DNA of 64,000 bases. Source: Beta vulgaris subsp. vulgaris. Taxonomy: Eukaryota > Streptophyta > Magnoliopsida > Caryophyllales > Amaranthaceae. This document shows positions 49,583 through 60,524 of this stretch, one piece after another; positions within the stretch are counted from its first letter, which is position 1, and every line of letters begins with the position of its first letter. Under the pieces are notes generated by a model that saw only the letters and a list, made by a program, of their open reading frames with translations, was not told where the DNA came from and did no database searches. Location: NCBI RefSeq assembly GCF_026745355.1, contig NC_079205.1, positions 1,371,283 to 1,435,282 on the forward strand, written 5' to 3'. Position numbers and translations under genes: made by a program.

Positions 49583-52500
49583 GGGCCGGGTCATATTTTT
49601 TCCCGAAACATTCCTACGAATGCCAACATAACTTGTAACATTGCGCGTGTGCTTGGCACCATTTGCATTGCCTCGAAAAGCCTCTGAACACCCCATTCTT
49701 TCTTTTCTCGTGAAACCTAAAACTGCCTCGAAATGAACGTAAAGACATCCACATATTCGATCCAAGCCACATGACACCTTTCCAATGACCTCCCATGCGC
49801 CTAGGAGACATCTCGTGACGTTTGAAGCTCGGGCGCCGGGAAAGTCCGAAAGCGTGTATAATAACCTTCAATTTTGCCTGTTTTTGGGACATTTTTTTTA
49901 CTTCTCGGGGCCTGGTCATATTTTCTCCCAAAACACTCTAGGAAAGCCGACGTGACTTGTAATGTTGCGCAGGTGCTTGGCTCGAAAAGCTTTTGAACAC
50001 CCCATCTGTTCATTTCTCGTGAAACCTAAAATTGCCTCGAAATGAATGTATAGGCATCCATATATTGGTTCCAAGCAACAAGAATCCTCTCCAATGACCT
50101 CCCATGTCCCTAGGAGGCATCCCGTGGTGTTTAAAACTCGGACCCCGGGAAAGTCCGAAAGCGTGTATTATAACCTTCAATTTTGGCTGTGTTTGGGACA
50201 TTTTTTGACTTCTCCAAGCCTGGTCATATTTCATTCCGAAATATTTCTAGGACTACTGACGTGACTTGTAACGTTGCACGGGTGCTTGGCACCATTTGCA
50301 TTGTCTCAAAAAGCTTCTCAAAAGCCCATTTGTTTATTTCTCGTGAAATCCAAAATTGCCTCGAAATAAACGTAAAAGACATCCACATATTCGTTCCAAA
50401 CCACATGATTCCTTTCCAACAAACTACCATGTCCCTAGGAGGCATCCATATATTCGTTCCAAGCTACATGACTACTTTCCAATGACCTCCCATGACCGTA
50501 GATAGCATCCTGTTGCGTTCAGAGCTCGCGATCCAGGGAAAGTCCGAAAGCGTGTATTATAACCTTCAGTTTTGGCTGTTTTTGTGACATTTTTGGACTT
50601 CTCCAGGCCGTGTCATAATTTTTTCCAGAAACATTCCTACGAATGCCGACGTGACTTGTAACATTGTGCGTGTGCTTGGCACCATTTGCAATGCCTCGAA
50701 AAGCCTCTGAACACCCCATTTTTCTTTTCTCGTGAAACCTAAAACTGCCTCGAAATGAACGTAAAGACATCCACATATTCGATCCAAGCCACATGGCTCC
50801 TTTCCAATGACCTCCCATGCGCCTAGGAGGCATCTCGTGGCGTTTGGAGCTCGGGCGCCGGGAAAGTCCGAAAGCGTTCAAAACCTTCAATTTTGCCTGT
50901 TTTTGGGACATTTTTTTACTTGTCCGGGCCTGGTCATGTTTTCTCCCGAAACACTACTAGGAGTGCCGACGTGACTTGAAATGCTGCGCAGGTGCTTGGC
51001 ACAATTTGCGTTGCCTCGAAAAGCTTTTGAACACCCCATTTATTCATTTCTCGTGAAACCCAAAATTACCTCGAAATGAACGTAAAGGCATCCATATATT
51101 GGTTCCAAGCAACATGAATCCTTTCCAATGACCTCCCATGTCCCTAGGAGGCATACCGTGGTGTCCAAAACTCGGACCCCGAGAAAGTCCGAAAGCGTGT
51201 ATTATAACCTTCAATTTTGGTTGTTTTTGCGACATTTTTTGACTTCTCCGGGCCTGGTCATATTTCATTCTGAAACATTTCTAGGAGTACTGACGTGACT
51301 TGTAACGTTGCACGGGTGCTTGGCACCATTTGCATTGTCTCGAAAAGCTTCTCAAAAGCCCATTTGTTCATTTCTCGTGAAATCTAAAATTGCCTCGAAA
51401 TGAACGTAAAAGGCATCCACATATTCGTTCCAAACCACGTGATTTTTTTCCAACGACCTACCATGTCCTTAGGAGGCATCCCACGACATTCGAAGCATGG
51501 ATCCCGGAAAAGTCCGAAAGCGTGTATTATAACCTTCAAATTTGGCTGTTTTTGGGACAATTTTGGACTTCTCCGGGCCTGGTCATATTTTCTTCCAAAA
51601 TATTAAGAGGAGTCAACGTGACTTGTGACCTTGCGCGAGTACTTGGTACCATTTGTGTTGCCTCGAAAAGCCTCTGAAAACCCCCATTTGTTCATTTCTT
51701 GTGAAATCCAAAATTACCTCGCAATGAATGTAAAAGCATCCATATATTCGTTCTAAGCTACATAACTACTTTCCAATGACCTCCCATGTCCGTAGAATGC
51801 ATCCTATGGCGTTCAGAGCTCGGGCTTCGGGGAAAGTCCAAAAGCGTGTATTATAACCTTCAATTTTGGCTGTTTTTGCGACATTTTTGGACTTCTCCAG
51901 GTCGGGTCATATTTTTTTCCCAAAACACTCCTACGAATGCCGACGTGACTTGTAAAATTGCGCGTGTGCTTCGAACCATTTGCATTGCCTCGAAAAGCCT
52001 CTAACTACACCCCATTTTTCTTTTCTCGTGAAACCTAAAACTGTCTCGAAATGAACGTAAAGACATCCACATATTCGATCCAAGCCACATGACTCCTTTC
52101 CAATGACCTCCCATGCGCCTAGGAGGCATCTCGTGGCGTTTGGAGCTTGAGCTCCGGGAAAGTCCGAAAGCGTGTATAATAACCTTCAATTTTGCCTTTT
52201 TTTGGGACATTTTTTTACTTTTCCGGACCTGATCATATTTACTCCCGAAACACTCCTAGGAGTGCCGACGTGACTTGTAATGTTGCGCAGGTGCTTGGTA
52301 CAATTTCGTTGCCTCGAAATGTTCTTGAACACCCCATTTGTTCATTTCTCGTGAAACCCAAAATTGCCTCGAAATGAACGTAAAGGCATCCATATATTCG
52401 TTCCAAGCAACATAACTCCTTTCCAATCACCTCCCATGTCCCTAGAAGGCATCCCGTCGTGTTCAAAGCTCGGACCCCGGAAAAGTCCGAAAGCGTGTAT

Positions 52501-54390
52501 TATAACCTTCAATTTTGGTTGTTTTTGCGACATTTTTTACTTCTCTGGGCCTGATCATATTTTATCTCGAAACATTCCTATGAGTACTGACGTGACTTGT
52601 AAAGTCGCACAGGTGCTTGGCACCATTTGCATTGTCTCGAAAAGCTTCTGAAAAGCCCATTTGTTTGTTTTTCGTGAAATCCAAAATTGCCTCGAAATGA
52701 AAGTAAAAGGCGTCCACATATTCGTTCTAAACCAAATGACTCCTTTCCAATGACCTAGCATCTCCCTAAGAGGCATCCCACAGCGTTCGAAGCCAGGAAC
52801 CCGAAAAATTCCGGAAGCGTGTATTATAACTTTCAATTTTGGCTGTTTTTGCGACATTGTTGGACTTTTTCAGGCCGGGTCATATTTTTTCCCGAAACAT
52901 TCCTACGAATGCCTACGTAACTTGTAACAGTGCGCGTGTGCTTGGCACCATTTGCATTGCCTCAAAAAGCTTCTGAACACCCCATTTTTTATTTTCTCGT
53001 GAAACCTAAAACTGCCTCAAAATGAACATAAAGACATCCACATGTTTGATCCAAGCCACAGGACTCCTTTCCAATGACCTCCCATGCGCCTAGGAGGCAT
53101 CCCGTGGTGTTTGCAGCTCGGGCCCCGGAAAAGTCCGAAAGCGTGTACAATAATCTTCAATTTTGTCAGTTTTTGGGACATTTTTTTACTTCTCTGGGCC
53201 TGGTCATATTTTCTCCCTAAACACTCCTAGGAGTGCCGACGTGACTTGTAATGTTTTGCAGGTGCTTGGCACAATTTGCGTTGCCTTGAAAAGCTTTTGA
53301 ACACCACATTTGTTCATTTCTCGTGAAACCCAAAATTCCCTCGATATGAACATAAAGGCCTCCATATATTGGTTCCAAGCAACATGACTCCTTTCCAATG
53401 ACCTCCCATGTCCCTAGAAGGCATCTCATGGTGTTCAAAGCTCGGACCCCGGGAATGTCCGAAAGCGTGTATTATAACCTTCAATTTTAGCTGTTTTTGC
53501 GACATTTTTTGACTTCTCCGGGCCTTGTCATATTTTATTCAAAAACATTTCTAGGAGTACCGACGTGACTTGTAACGTTGCACGGGGTCTTGGCACCATT
53601 TGCATTGTCTCGAAAAGCTTCTCAAAGCTCATTTGTTCATTTCTCGTGAAATCCAAAATTGCCTCGAAATGAATGGAAAAGGCATCCACATATATGTTTC
53701 AAACCACATGATTCCTTTCCAACGACACACCATGTCCCTAGGAGGCATCCCACGGCTTCGAAGCCTGGTCCCCGGAAAGTCCGAAAGCGTGTTTTATAAC
53801 CTTCAATTTTGGCTGTTTTTGGGACAATTTTGGACTTCTCCGGGCCTGGTCATATTTTCTCCTGAAACATTCCTAGAAGTGACGACGTGACTTGTAATGT
53901 TGCTTAGGTGCTTGGTACAATTTGCACTGCCTCGAAAAGCCTCTGAAGACCCCATTTGTTCATTTCTCGTGAAGCCCAAAATTGCCTCAAAGTGAACGTA
54001 AAGGCATCCACATATTTGTTCCAAGCCACATTACTCCTTTCTAATGACCTTTCATGTCCCTAGGAGGCATCCCGTGGTGTTCAGAGCTCGAAATCCGGGA
54101 AAGTCCGAAAGCGTGTATTATAACCTTTAATTTTGGTTGTTTTGCGACATTTAATTTACTTCTCCTAACCTGGTCATATTTTATCCCGAAATATTTCTAG
54201 GAGTACCGACGTGACTTTTAATGTTGCACGGGTGCTTGGGACCGTTTGCATTGTCTCGAAAAACTTTTGAACACCCCATTTGTTCATTTCTCGTGAAACC
54301 TAAAATTGATTCGAAATGAACTTAAAGGCATCCCCATGTTCGTTCCAAGTCACATGACTCCTTTCCAATGATATCTCACGTCCCTAGAAG

Positions 54391-54644
54391 TATGACCGTT
54401 CAAAAATATCCGATCCAAAAATCCGTCGATTTGATCCGAAATTTCGGTACGATCCAATTTCAAGATTTCGGATCTTATATCCGAAAAATTCGGGTTTTTG
54501 GATCGGAAAATTTCCAAAATGTCAAAGGTCCGATTCAAAAATTCGGTGATCCGATTTGAAAAGTTAGGTTTTTTTAAAATTTTTGATCGTATTCGAATCA
54601 CAATTCCTCTGACCGAATCCAATATCCGACACTGAACAACCCTA
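54391..54644. mobile_element. hAT MITE with TCCGAT phrases, inside the satellite
   Basis: A 254-bp element starting TATGACCGTTCA and ending TGAACAACCCTA, flanked by the perfect 8-bp duplication CCTAGAAG (54383-54390, 54645-54652). Inside are repeated CCGAT(C/T)CAAAA and ATTTCGG phrases. Its length plus the duplication (262 bp) explains the extra monomer spacing. Confidence 0.92.
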
Positions 54645-55155
54645 CCTAGAAGGCACCTCGTGCTGTCTGGATCTCGGGCCACGGGAAAGTACGAAAGCGT
54701 GTATTATAATCTTCAATTTTGGCTGTTTTGGGGACATTTTTGGAATTCTCCGGGTTTGGTAATATTTTCTCACGAAACAATCCTAGGAAAGGTGATCTGA
54801 CTTGTAACATTGCGTGGGTGCTTGGCAAATTTGTGTTGCCTCGAAAAAGCCTCTGAACATCCCATTTGTTCATTTCTCGTGAAACCCAAAATTTAGGATT
54901 AAATAACTATTGTTGCATACAAATCTGTTATAGTTTTGTTTATTACCGACAAAAGATGTATATAATAGGACATAATAGACTATAGAGTTAGCTAAGAGAT
55001 CTTTGGTTGGGAAAAAATCATTTTGTGACTGAAGATCATTGAGGCAAGAAACTCTCTGGTCTTTCAAAGAAATTTTGTCCTCTCGAGTTTCGAAAATGAA
55101 AAACATGATCTTCATGAGAGTTTCCATGCTAAATAGATTTTTAGATTATTTAATG

Positions 55156-55303
55156 TTTATTGATTTACACATCCTTACTTCCACTTCTGTAGTTCTGTAA
55201 GTGAGGTTTTCTTTTTTCATAATGCAAAGTTTATTGATTTACACATCGTTACTTCCACTTCTGTAGTTCTGTAAGTGAGGTTTTCTTTTTTCATAATGCA
55301 AAG
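55156..55303. repeat. Near-perfect 74-bp tandem duplication
   Basis: TTTATTGATTTACACATC starts units at 55156 and 55230, which differ at only one or two positions. Looks recent. Confidence 0.95.
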
Positions 55304-55414
55304 CGATGGTCGCCTTCGAGTTTATTTTTACCAAGAGGGTTGATTCTCTGGTGGCTTCTTATTGTATTATGTCTTTTCCTATATGGTAATTTAAATTTTT
55401 TATTGTGAACACTT

Positions 55415-55500
55415 AAAGCATGATAAAAGTTGGTTGAGATGGTAATTGTGTCATGTTATAATAGCAATAGGTCACGGGTTCAAACCTTGTTGCAAGCTAA
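55415..55500 (+). mobile_element. SINE fragment with good box B
   Basis: GTTGGTTGAGATGGTAATTG, then AGGTCACGGGTTCAAACCTT. The box B GGTTCAAACC is intact here, unlike in the relative at 46738. Confidence 0.7.
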
Positions 55501-55869
55501 TTCTATTGGACAATTCTAGTGAAATAACAAAGGTGACACATGGCGTGTATACATTGTCACACACACCTTTCAACATATTACTATGGTTTCTGGATGCTAT
55601 TATACAGCTCGATTTTTTAATTTATCGATAAAAATATCTAAAATGGTTGCTAAGTAAATGAAGTCAAAGCTTTCAACACAAGCATGTATGAATAAATGTC
55701 TAATAAGTAATTAATGAGGCCTTGAAAACCAATTCATTTAGAAGGGAATTGTGGAAGGGGTTAATGATTAAGGTATTCAGATCAATAGTTATGAGAATCC
55801 TAATTGCTTTTTTATTGCCAAATTAGAGTTTTACATACTTCAAGTCACCAACATGATTAAGTTATATTC

Positions 55870-56375
55870 TTCTGTTCTGGGTGTAATACAAGAAACATCA
55901 CAGAACTAAAGCTGAAACTTGCAGATCTCGCAACATTAGAGTATAACTAAACATTCTTCATGATTTGGTTATTCTTCCTGTTTCTGGGTGTAATACAAGA
56001 AACATCACATAGCTACAGCCGTTTGCGGACCGCGCAACACTAGAGTAGAACTGTAGAAGTAAACATTCTTGATGATTGGTTATTCTTCCTGTTGTGTGGG
56101 TGTAATAGTACATCACATAACTAAAGCTGTTTGCGGACCTCGCAACACTAGAGTAGAACTAAACATTCTTGATGATTGGTTATTCTTCCTGCTGTGTGGG
56201 TATAATACAAGAAACATCACAAAACTGCTTCTGAGGCGAAAGGGCGATGATTGGCCTTACGGGTGGAAGCTGGTTCTCGGTCCAAAGCTAGTTCTAGCTC
56301 AACTTCAAAAGCTGGGTCGACCTCGCAAAACTAGAGTAGAATTAAACATTGTTGATAATTGGTTCATCAAACTCT
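55870..56375. repeat. About 110-bp tandem repeats at the 3' end of the LOG-like gene
   Basis: Units with GGTTATTCTTCCTG, GGGTGTAATACAAGAAACATC and CTAGAGTAGAACTAAACATTC recur about four times. The last, most diverged unit (AGTAGAATTAAACATTGTTG, then GATAATTGGTTCATC) runs across the stop codon at 56342 into the last codons of the gene. Confidence 0.85.
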
Positions 56376-59300
56376 TCATTGCTGAGAGGAAGACCATAAA
56401 ATTCAGCTAGATAAGCCAGAGCTTCGTTGTTGTTACCAAACACCTTCCATAATGACTCCACCTCTCCCTTTGCAAGGTTTCCCCAATGTTCACATTCATC
56501 GAGAAAATCCAGCAGCTTAGTGTAGTATCCATCATAATTCATGAGCAGGAACGGAACTGGAAGCTCTGATCCTATTCGCTGCAGCTGAATCAGCGCTAGA
56601 ATCTCGAACATCTCATCAAGAGTGCCAATTCCACCAGGAAGAGCAACTACAGCTGTCCGATCTGAGGGGCTGTTTCTTACTGCAGCATCCACAAATCCAT
56701 GTTTTCGTGCAGAGAAAAACCTGTACATTACGTTGGAAAGGTTAGATTACCTGAGTTTGCAACGGAGCGAAGAAGAAATATTTTCCATTTCTCTAAAGAT
56801 AGTCTTGTGTTATCTTGGAATTAGATGATCGATTCTTAGATGTAGTTTCATATGAATAGATGCATATGAAACCCATGCCTATTGGTATGGTACAGTGGCA
56901 ACTGAAAGCTAGTATGAGTAGATTCTTTAAAAAACATCTGGCATATTTCAATTGGTTCGACCAAGTATTAGTTACACGGAAAATATTAAAAAGTTAAATG
57001 AAATACGTAAAATAATTACCCTTGTGATCATACATGCTAAAACTTTTTCAATGTTTTTTGTATGATTTATACCTGGTGTGACCAAATATTTCCAATTAGA
57101 CTGTCTGATCCAAGAATTTGTATTCTTAGAAAAGACTGTTACTAACTTACTATAAGCAAACAGCAACAACTAATACAGAATTTCGGTAGGTAAAGATGTT
57201 GCAATAAGCCAATAATAGGGAAGTGAACAATTATTTAGAGGCATTCATGGCTTTCAAGCTTCAGTAGTGGCAGAAGAAGAGGGATAATGAAACAAAATAT
57301 AAGTGGTACCTGCAAGTAAGATATGTATCAGGAGGAAGGTAAGGATGAGAGCCAGTTGAAGACCATTGACCTGCTTCTTTCTCGATCTTAAATCCACCAA
57401 CTGGCTTCCCAGCTTGCAGTGCACCTCTAATAGCTGCATCCATTAGTCCCGGACCAGCTCCAGTCCATGTTGTGCTACCCAACATATACGCAATCTGCAG
57501 AAGGAAAAAGTCGATGTTAGTGTTGGGAGGAAAACGGTTTTCCCATGTTTCTTAGTTTGGGTCGTAAATGATGTAAATTAGTTTTTTCTAGTGATGGAAA
57601 ATAGTTCTCCCAAGGATGGAAAACCATATTCTCCTATCTATCACTTACCTTCTTCTTTCTCTTCTCCTTTCCATTTTCATTTTCCTTCTCTCTTTAATTT
57701 TTCTCTCGAGGAACAGTTGGATTCTATCTAATATATGTACACATTAGCCAAACAGAGCTTTAGAGAAGCTGAATGAAAAATCCTCGTTTCTCTCTTTTAT
57801 CACGAAAAAATCACCAATACAAGAAGTGTACATGCACACACACATACAGATTCTGACAAACAATAATTTCTACACAGAATCAGAAATATCATTGTTTTAT
57901 GACGAAGAGCAAGAGCTACAATGTGGGAATAACTCGCCTCTCTGCTGAGTTCAAGAGCTTGCATATAATGTGGATGATCAGATCCTGGTCTAGCAGAGCC
58001 AATGTAGATAACTCCCCTACCTAGCCTGTGAATTAGTTCATAACACCGTTCAATCTCCTTTCTGACCTTCAAAGGCAAAAATTAAAGCACTGCATCAGCT
58101 ACTGAGAAAAATGAAGATTTAAGACAGGCGTAAACTGAAGTTCAAACTTTATGATGCAGCAAGTAACCGAGCAAGTGATATAGTTCTGCAAAAGGGATGT
58201 GGACATATCAATAAAGCCAAACTATAGTTCATAACCTTAGGACAAGGCCATGACTCTTACGGCCTGTTCGGTAGTCGTTAATAAATGATGGTAATGGGAA
58301 TGAATGTTAGAGTCTAATGTCAAAAGGGAAGGACCCTTAATATATCCATGTGGAGGTAATTTCAACCCCCAAGTTTGTGTTTTTTCTCCTTGGAGAGACA
58401 ATCTCACCCCTAAGCTTGTGTTTTTTCTCCAAGAGGAAGCAATTTTCATTACCACTCATTACCACCTACAAGGTGGTATTGGATAGAAATTAAAATTCAA
58501 GAAGAAAAATACACTTTAGCATAAATTAGCATTACCATGGGGAATGAACAATGATTTTCTTTACAATTTTACACAAATTCATTCCCGTTACCACCAATTA
58601 TAACCAACTACCAAACAGGCCGTTACTTCACACTAGGGAACGGGTTTGTTGACTGATAGAAAATCAAGCACGTCGGAAGTCGATTGATACAAGAATTTCT
58701 TAGCAAGTCTACTGTGTTTTCGCGGGCTGGTTCAGGTGTTAGCATGGCTAGTTAATGTTTGCTGCAAACCTGAAGACTTCGGAAGAAGGGAAGTGGATGA
58801 AAGGAAACCTCCATCAGACAGCAATGTATCTTTAAAAGTCGAAGCAAAGCTAAATTATTGATTTTCCATAAAGTCGAATATGCAAGCACAATAAACGGAA
58901 GTCCCAACTTATGATATTAAGCAGTCATTGGGTACTGCTGGTTCTCGTCTTTATATCTAGGGTGTTAACAAACAGAACCGAGCTCGATCTTTGGGCTGAT
59001 TTGTTCGACTCCTAGCACTTGCATTCAAGCCTGAGCTAAGTCTCAAGCCTTTTTCTAGCTTAAAATTCGAGTTCAATTTACCTCAAAACACAATAAGAGT
59101 TTGAAAATTATGCAGTAACCAAGTATATACTCTTCCGTGTCACTGAGATTTTCATAACTGAGTTTTTTACTATCAATTTGAAGTTAAATTTTACTTCATT
59201 AATTGATAATTTGAAAAAATTACAAGCCTATTCATGAGCTTCTGCTAGATTTGCTTGGATCATGAAACTTTCGAGCCTGAGTTTGAATAATTCACAGAAG

Positions 59301-60090
59301 CCACTATCTATATCTCCGAAGCGAATTCCGAAATAAGGATGGAGGTATGCATTGAGAAATTTCTCCAATTGAGAAGAGGGTGTAATTATGGTCCATCCTA
59401 CTTAGACTAAGCAAACAGTGATGAACTTAGCTAAGCTAGTCCTCATTTCTGTACCTACAAACTGAATACAATCATAAAGTTGACAACTCTATAAATGAGC
59501 AATTTACCAACTTCTATAATCTTAGACTTCCTCCGTTCCATACTAAGTCAAACACTTCTCTAAAAAAGCTCTCGCTAAGTGTTTCACTTATTATGAAACG
59601 GAGGAAGTATTATGCTTCAATATACTACAAATTTATGGTAAATGAGCTGCTTCAAATTCATCAAAAACAAAATACCCTACTTCTATAAACCAGTACACAC
59701 TTCATTACAAATTCAAACACAAATCATACCCATCAATTAATTAAGTTATTAAGCACATTCACCACAAAAAAAAAAGCTTCTAATTGTATCAAAATGTTTC
59801 ACTAATCCTAACCAGAATCAATCAATTAAACTATAATCACAAATCAAATAAACAGAAGATCTCAATACCTCATTTGCGCTAGTTCTTTCTTCAAAATCAA
59901 TCAAATTCCCATTTTTGCAGCACCCAACTTCAATCTTTTGAAAACTCTTTGATCTTCTTGATAACTTGAAATTCATAAACTGGGTTTCTTCTCTTTGCTT
60001 AAAAGATTGCAACTTTGGAATAAATTTCTCAAAATTTTGAGTAATTAAAACATGGGAATTCAATGAACTGACCAAATTAGCAAAACCCAT
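56342..60090 (-). CDS. LOG-like cytokinin riboside monophosphate hydrolase
   Basis: Four exons on the minus strand, 60090-59869, 58066-57938, 57494-57310 and 56720-56342, join in frame to 304 aa. Residues 1-70 look like a transit-type leader rich in Ser, Lys and Asn. The core begins VRKEIERCYELIHRLGRGVIYIGSARPG (in two parts, residues 75-102), then TTWTGAGPGLMDAA, GALQAGKPVGGFKI and the catalytic PGGIGTLDE. The last is the PGGxGTxxE signature of the lysine-decarboxylase-like/LOG family, which releases free cytokinin base from the ribotide. The closest relative I recall is Arabidopsis At1g50575, a divergent plastid-type member, so the substrate is not assured. Intron 2 (57937-57495) is read as GC-AG (GAG|GCGAGT), the choice that keeps REIAYMLG in frame. 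Intron 1 holds three transposons. Confidence 0.9.
57495..57937 (-). other. Inferred GC-AG intron 2 of the LOG-like gene
   Basis: On the minus strand the donor is GAGAG|GCGAGT and the acceptor TTCTGCAG|ATTGCG. The nearest GT (4 nt on) shifts the frame of exon 3. A further GT (ATT|GTAGCT) would keep frame but add SYSHI-type residues and is a weak donor. Confidence 0.65.
58260..58622. mobile_element. Tourist-type MITE, copy 2, in LOG-like intron 1
   Basis: A 363-bp element flanked by TTA (58257-58259 and 58623-58625). Its ends CGGCCTGTTCGGTAGTC and ACTACCAAACAGGCCG match copy 1 (5248-5593), as do internal stretches such as AATTTTCATTACCACTCATT. Confidence 0.9.
58958..59306. mobile_element. hAT MITE with GAGCTCG phrases, in LOG-like intron 1
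   Basis: Starts TAGGGTGTTAACAAAC and ends AAGCCACTA. The flanks TTTATATC and TCTATATC agree at 7 of 8 positions. Inside are CCGAGCTCGATC, AAGCCTGAGCTAAG and GAGCCTGAG phrases, related to the element at 29446. Confidence 0.68.
59526..59608. mobile_element. Short Stowaway MITE, 83 bp, in LOG-like intron 1
   Basis: The inverted ends ACTTCCTCCGTTCCATACTAAGT / ACTTATTATGAAACGGAGGAAGT, compared in two halves, match over 23 bp with two or three changes. CTTCCTCCGT and flanking TA are Stowaway hallmarks. The whole element can fold into one hairpin. Confidence 0.82.
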
Positions 60091-60524
60091 TTTTCAGCCG
60101 TTGCACAAACGGCTCTTTTGTTGTGTTTCTCTGTTTCTGGTTTTCTGTCAACCCACCTGACAACAACCCCTTTAAATACACCTCATTTTCATTCTTCAAT
60201 TTTCTCTCTATTTATCAAAAATCTATACAAAAAAAATTATAAATTCTTGAAGAGAAAAAAAAAAAAAGGCACAATCTAGCATGTAGAAGGGTCGGATTCA
60301 TTATTTTAGTATGATCTAACTCAACTTTTAGTTATTTATTATTAAATTTGGCAACTTTTTTGTGATCTATCATGTAGAAGTGTTCAACTTTTAGTTCTTC
60401 TAAATTGTTTGTTTAAAGGTGATTTATTTATTTATTGTAAATTGCTTGATATTAGTTAGTGTTAAATGTTAATCTCCCAACTTATAAGAGCACCTAAATT
60501 ACTATCCTACCCCTCCTAATCCTA

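Larger units (their letters stand above)
47630..54893. repeat. 324-bp satellite array with 4-monomer higher-order repeat
   Basis: The start motif AACCTTCAATTTT, or close variants, recurs at 47630, 47952, 48276, 48602, 48926, 49250, 49863, 50172, 50559, 50882, 51206, 51531, 51855, 52181, 52504, 52828, 53152, 53476, 53798, 54122 and 54708. The modal spacing is 324 bp. Four monomer types follow a fixed order, giving a higher-order period of 1296-1299 bp. The two very long gaps equal one monomer plus a hAT insertion (289 and 262 bp). The 60-130-aa ORFs across the array are repeat readings. I cannot name the satellite family. Confidence 0.97.
54894..56341. other. Spacer between satellite and LOG-like gene
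   Basis: Contains the tail of the satellite flank, a 74-bp tandem duplication (55156-55303), a SINE copy (55415-55500) and the tandem repeats behind the LOG-like gene (from about 55870). No gene is seen. Confidence 0.5.

Noticed and set aside
47612..54873. Many ORFs of 60-130 aa across the satellite, several similar to one another
   Set aside because: They share sequence only because the 324-bp monomer repeats; no start context, no family motif, and frames break between monomers.
16141..56345. CRISPR-like arrays of regular repeats (30-bp, 29-bp and 110-bp tandems)
   Set aside because: The units are directly adjacent, without unique spacers, in a plant nuclear context with no cas genes.
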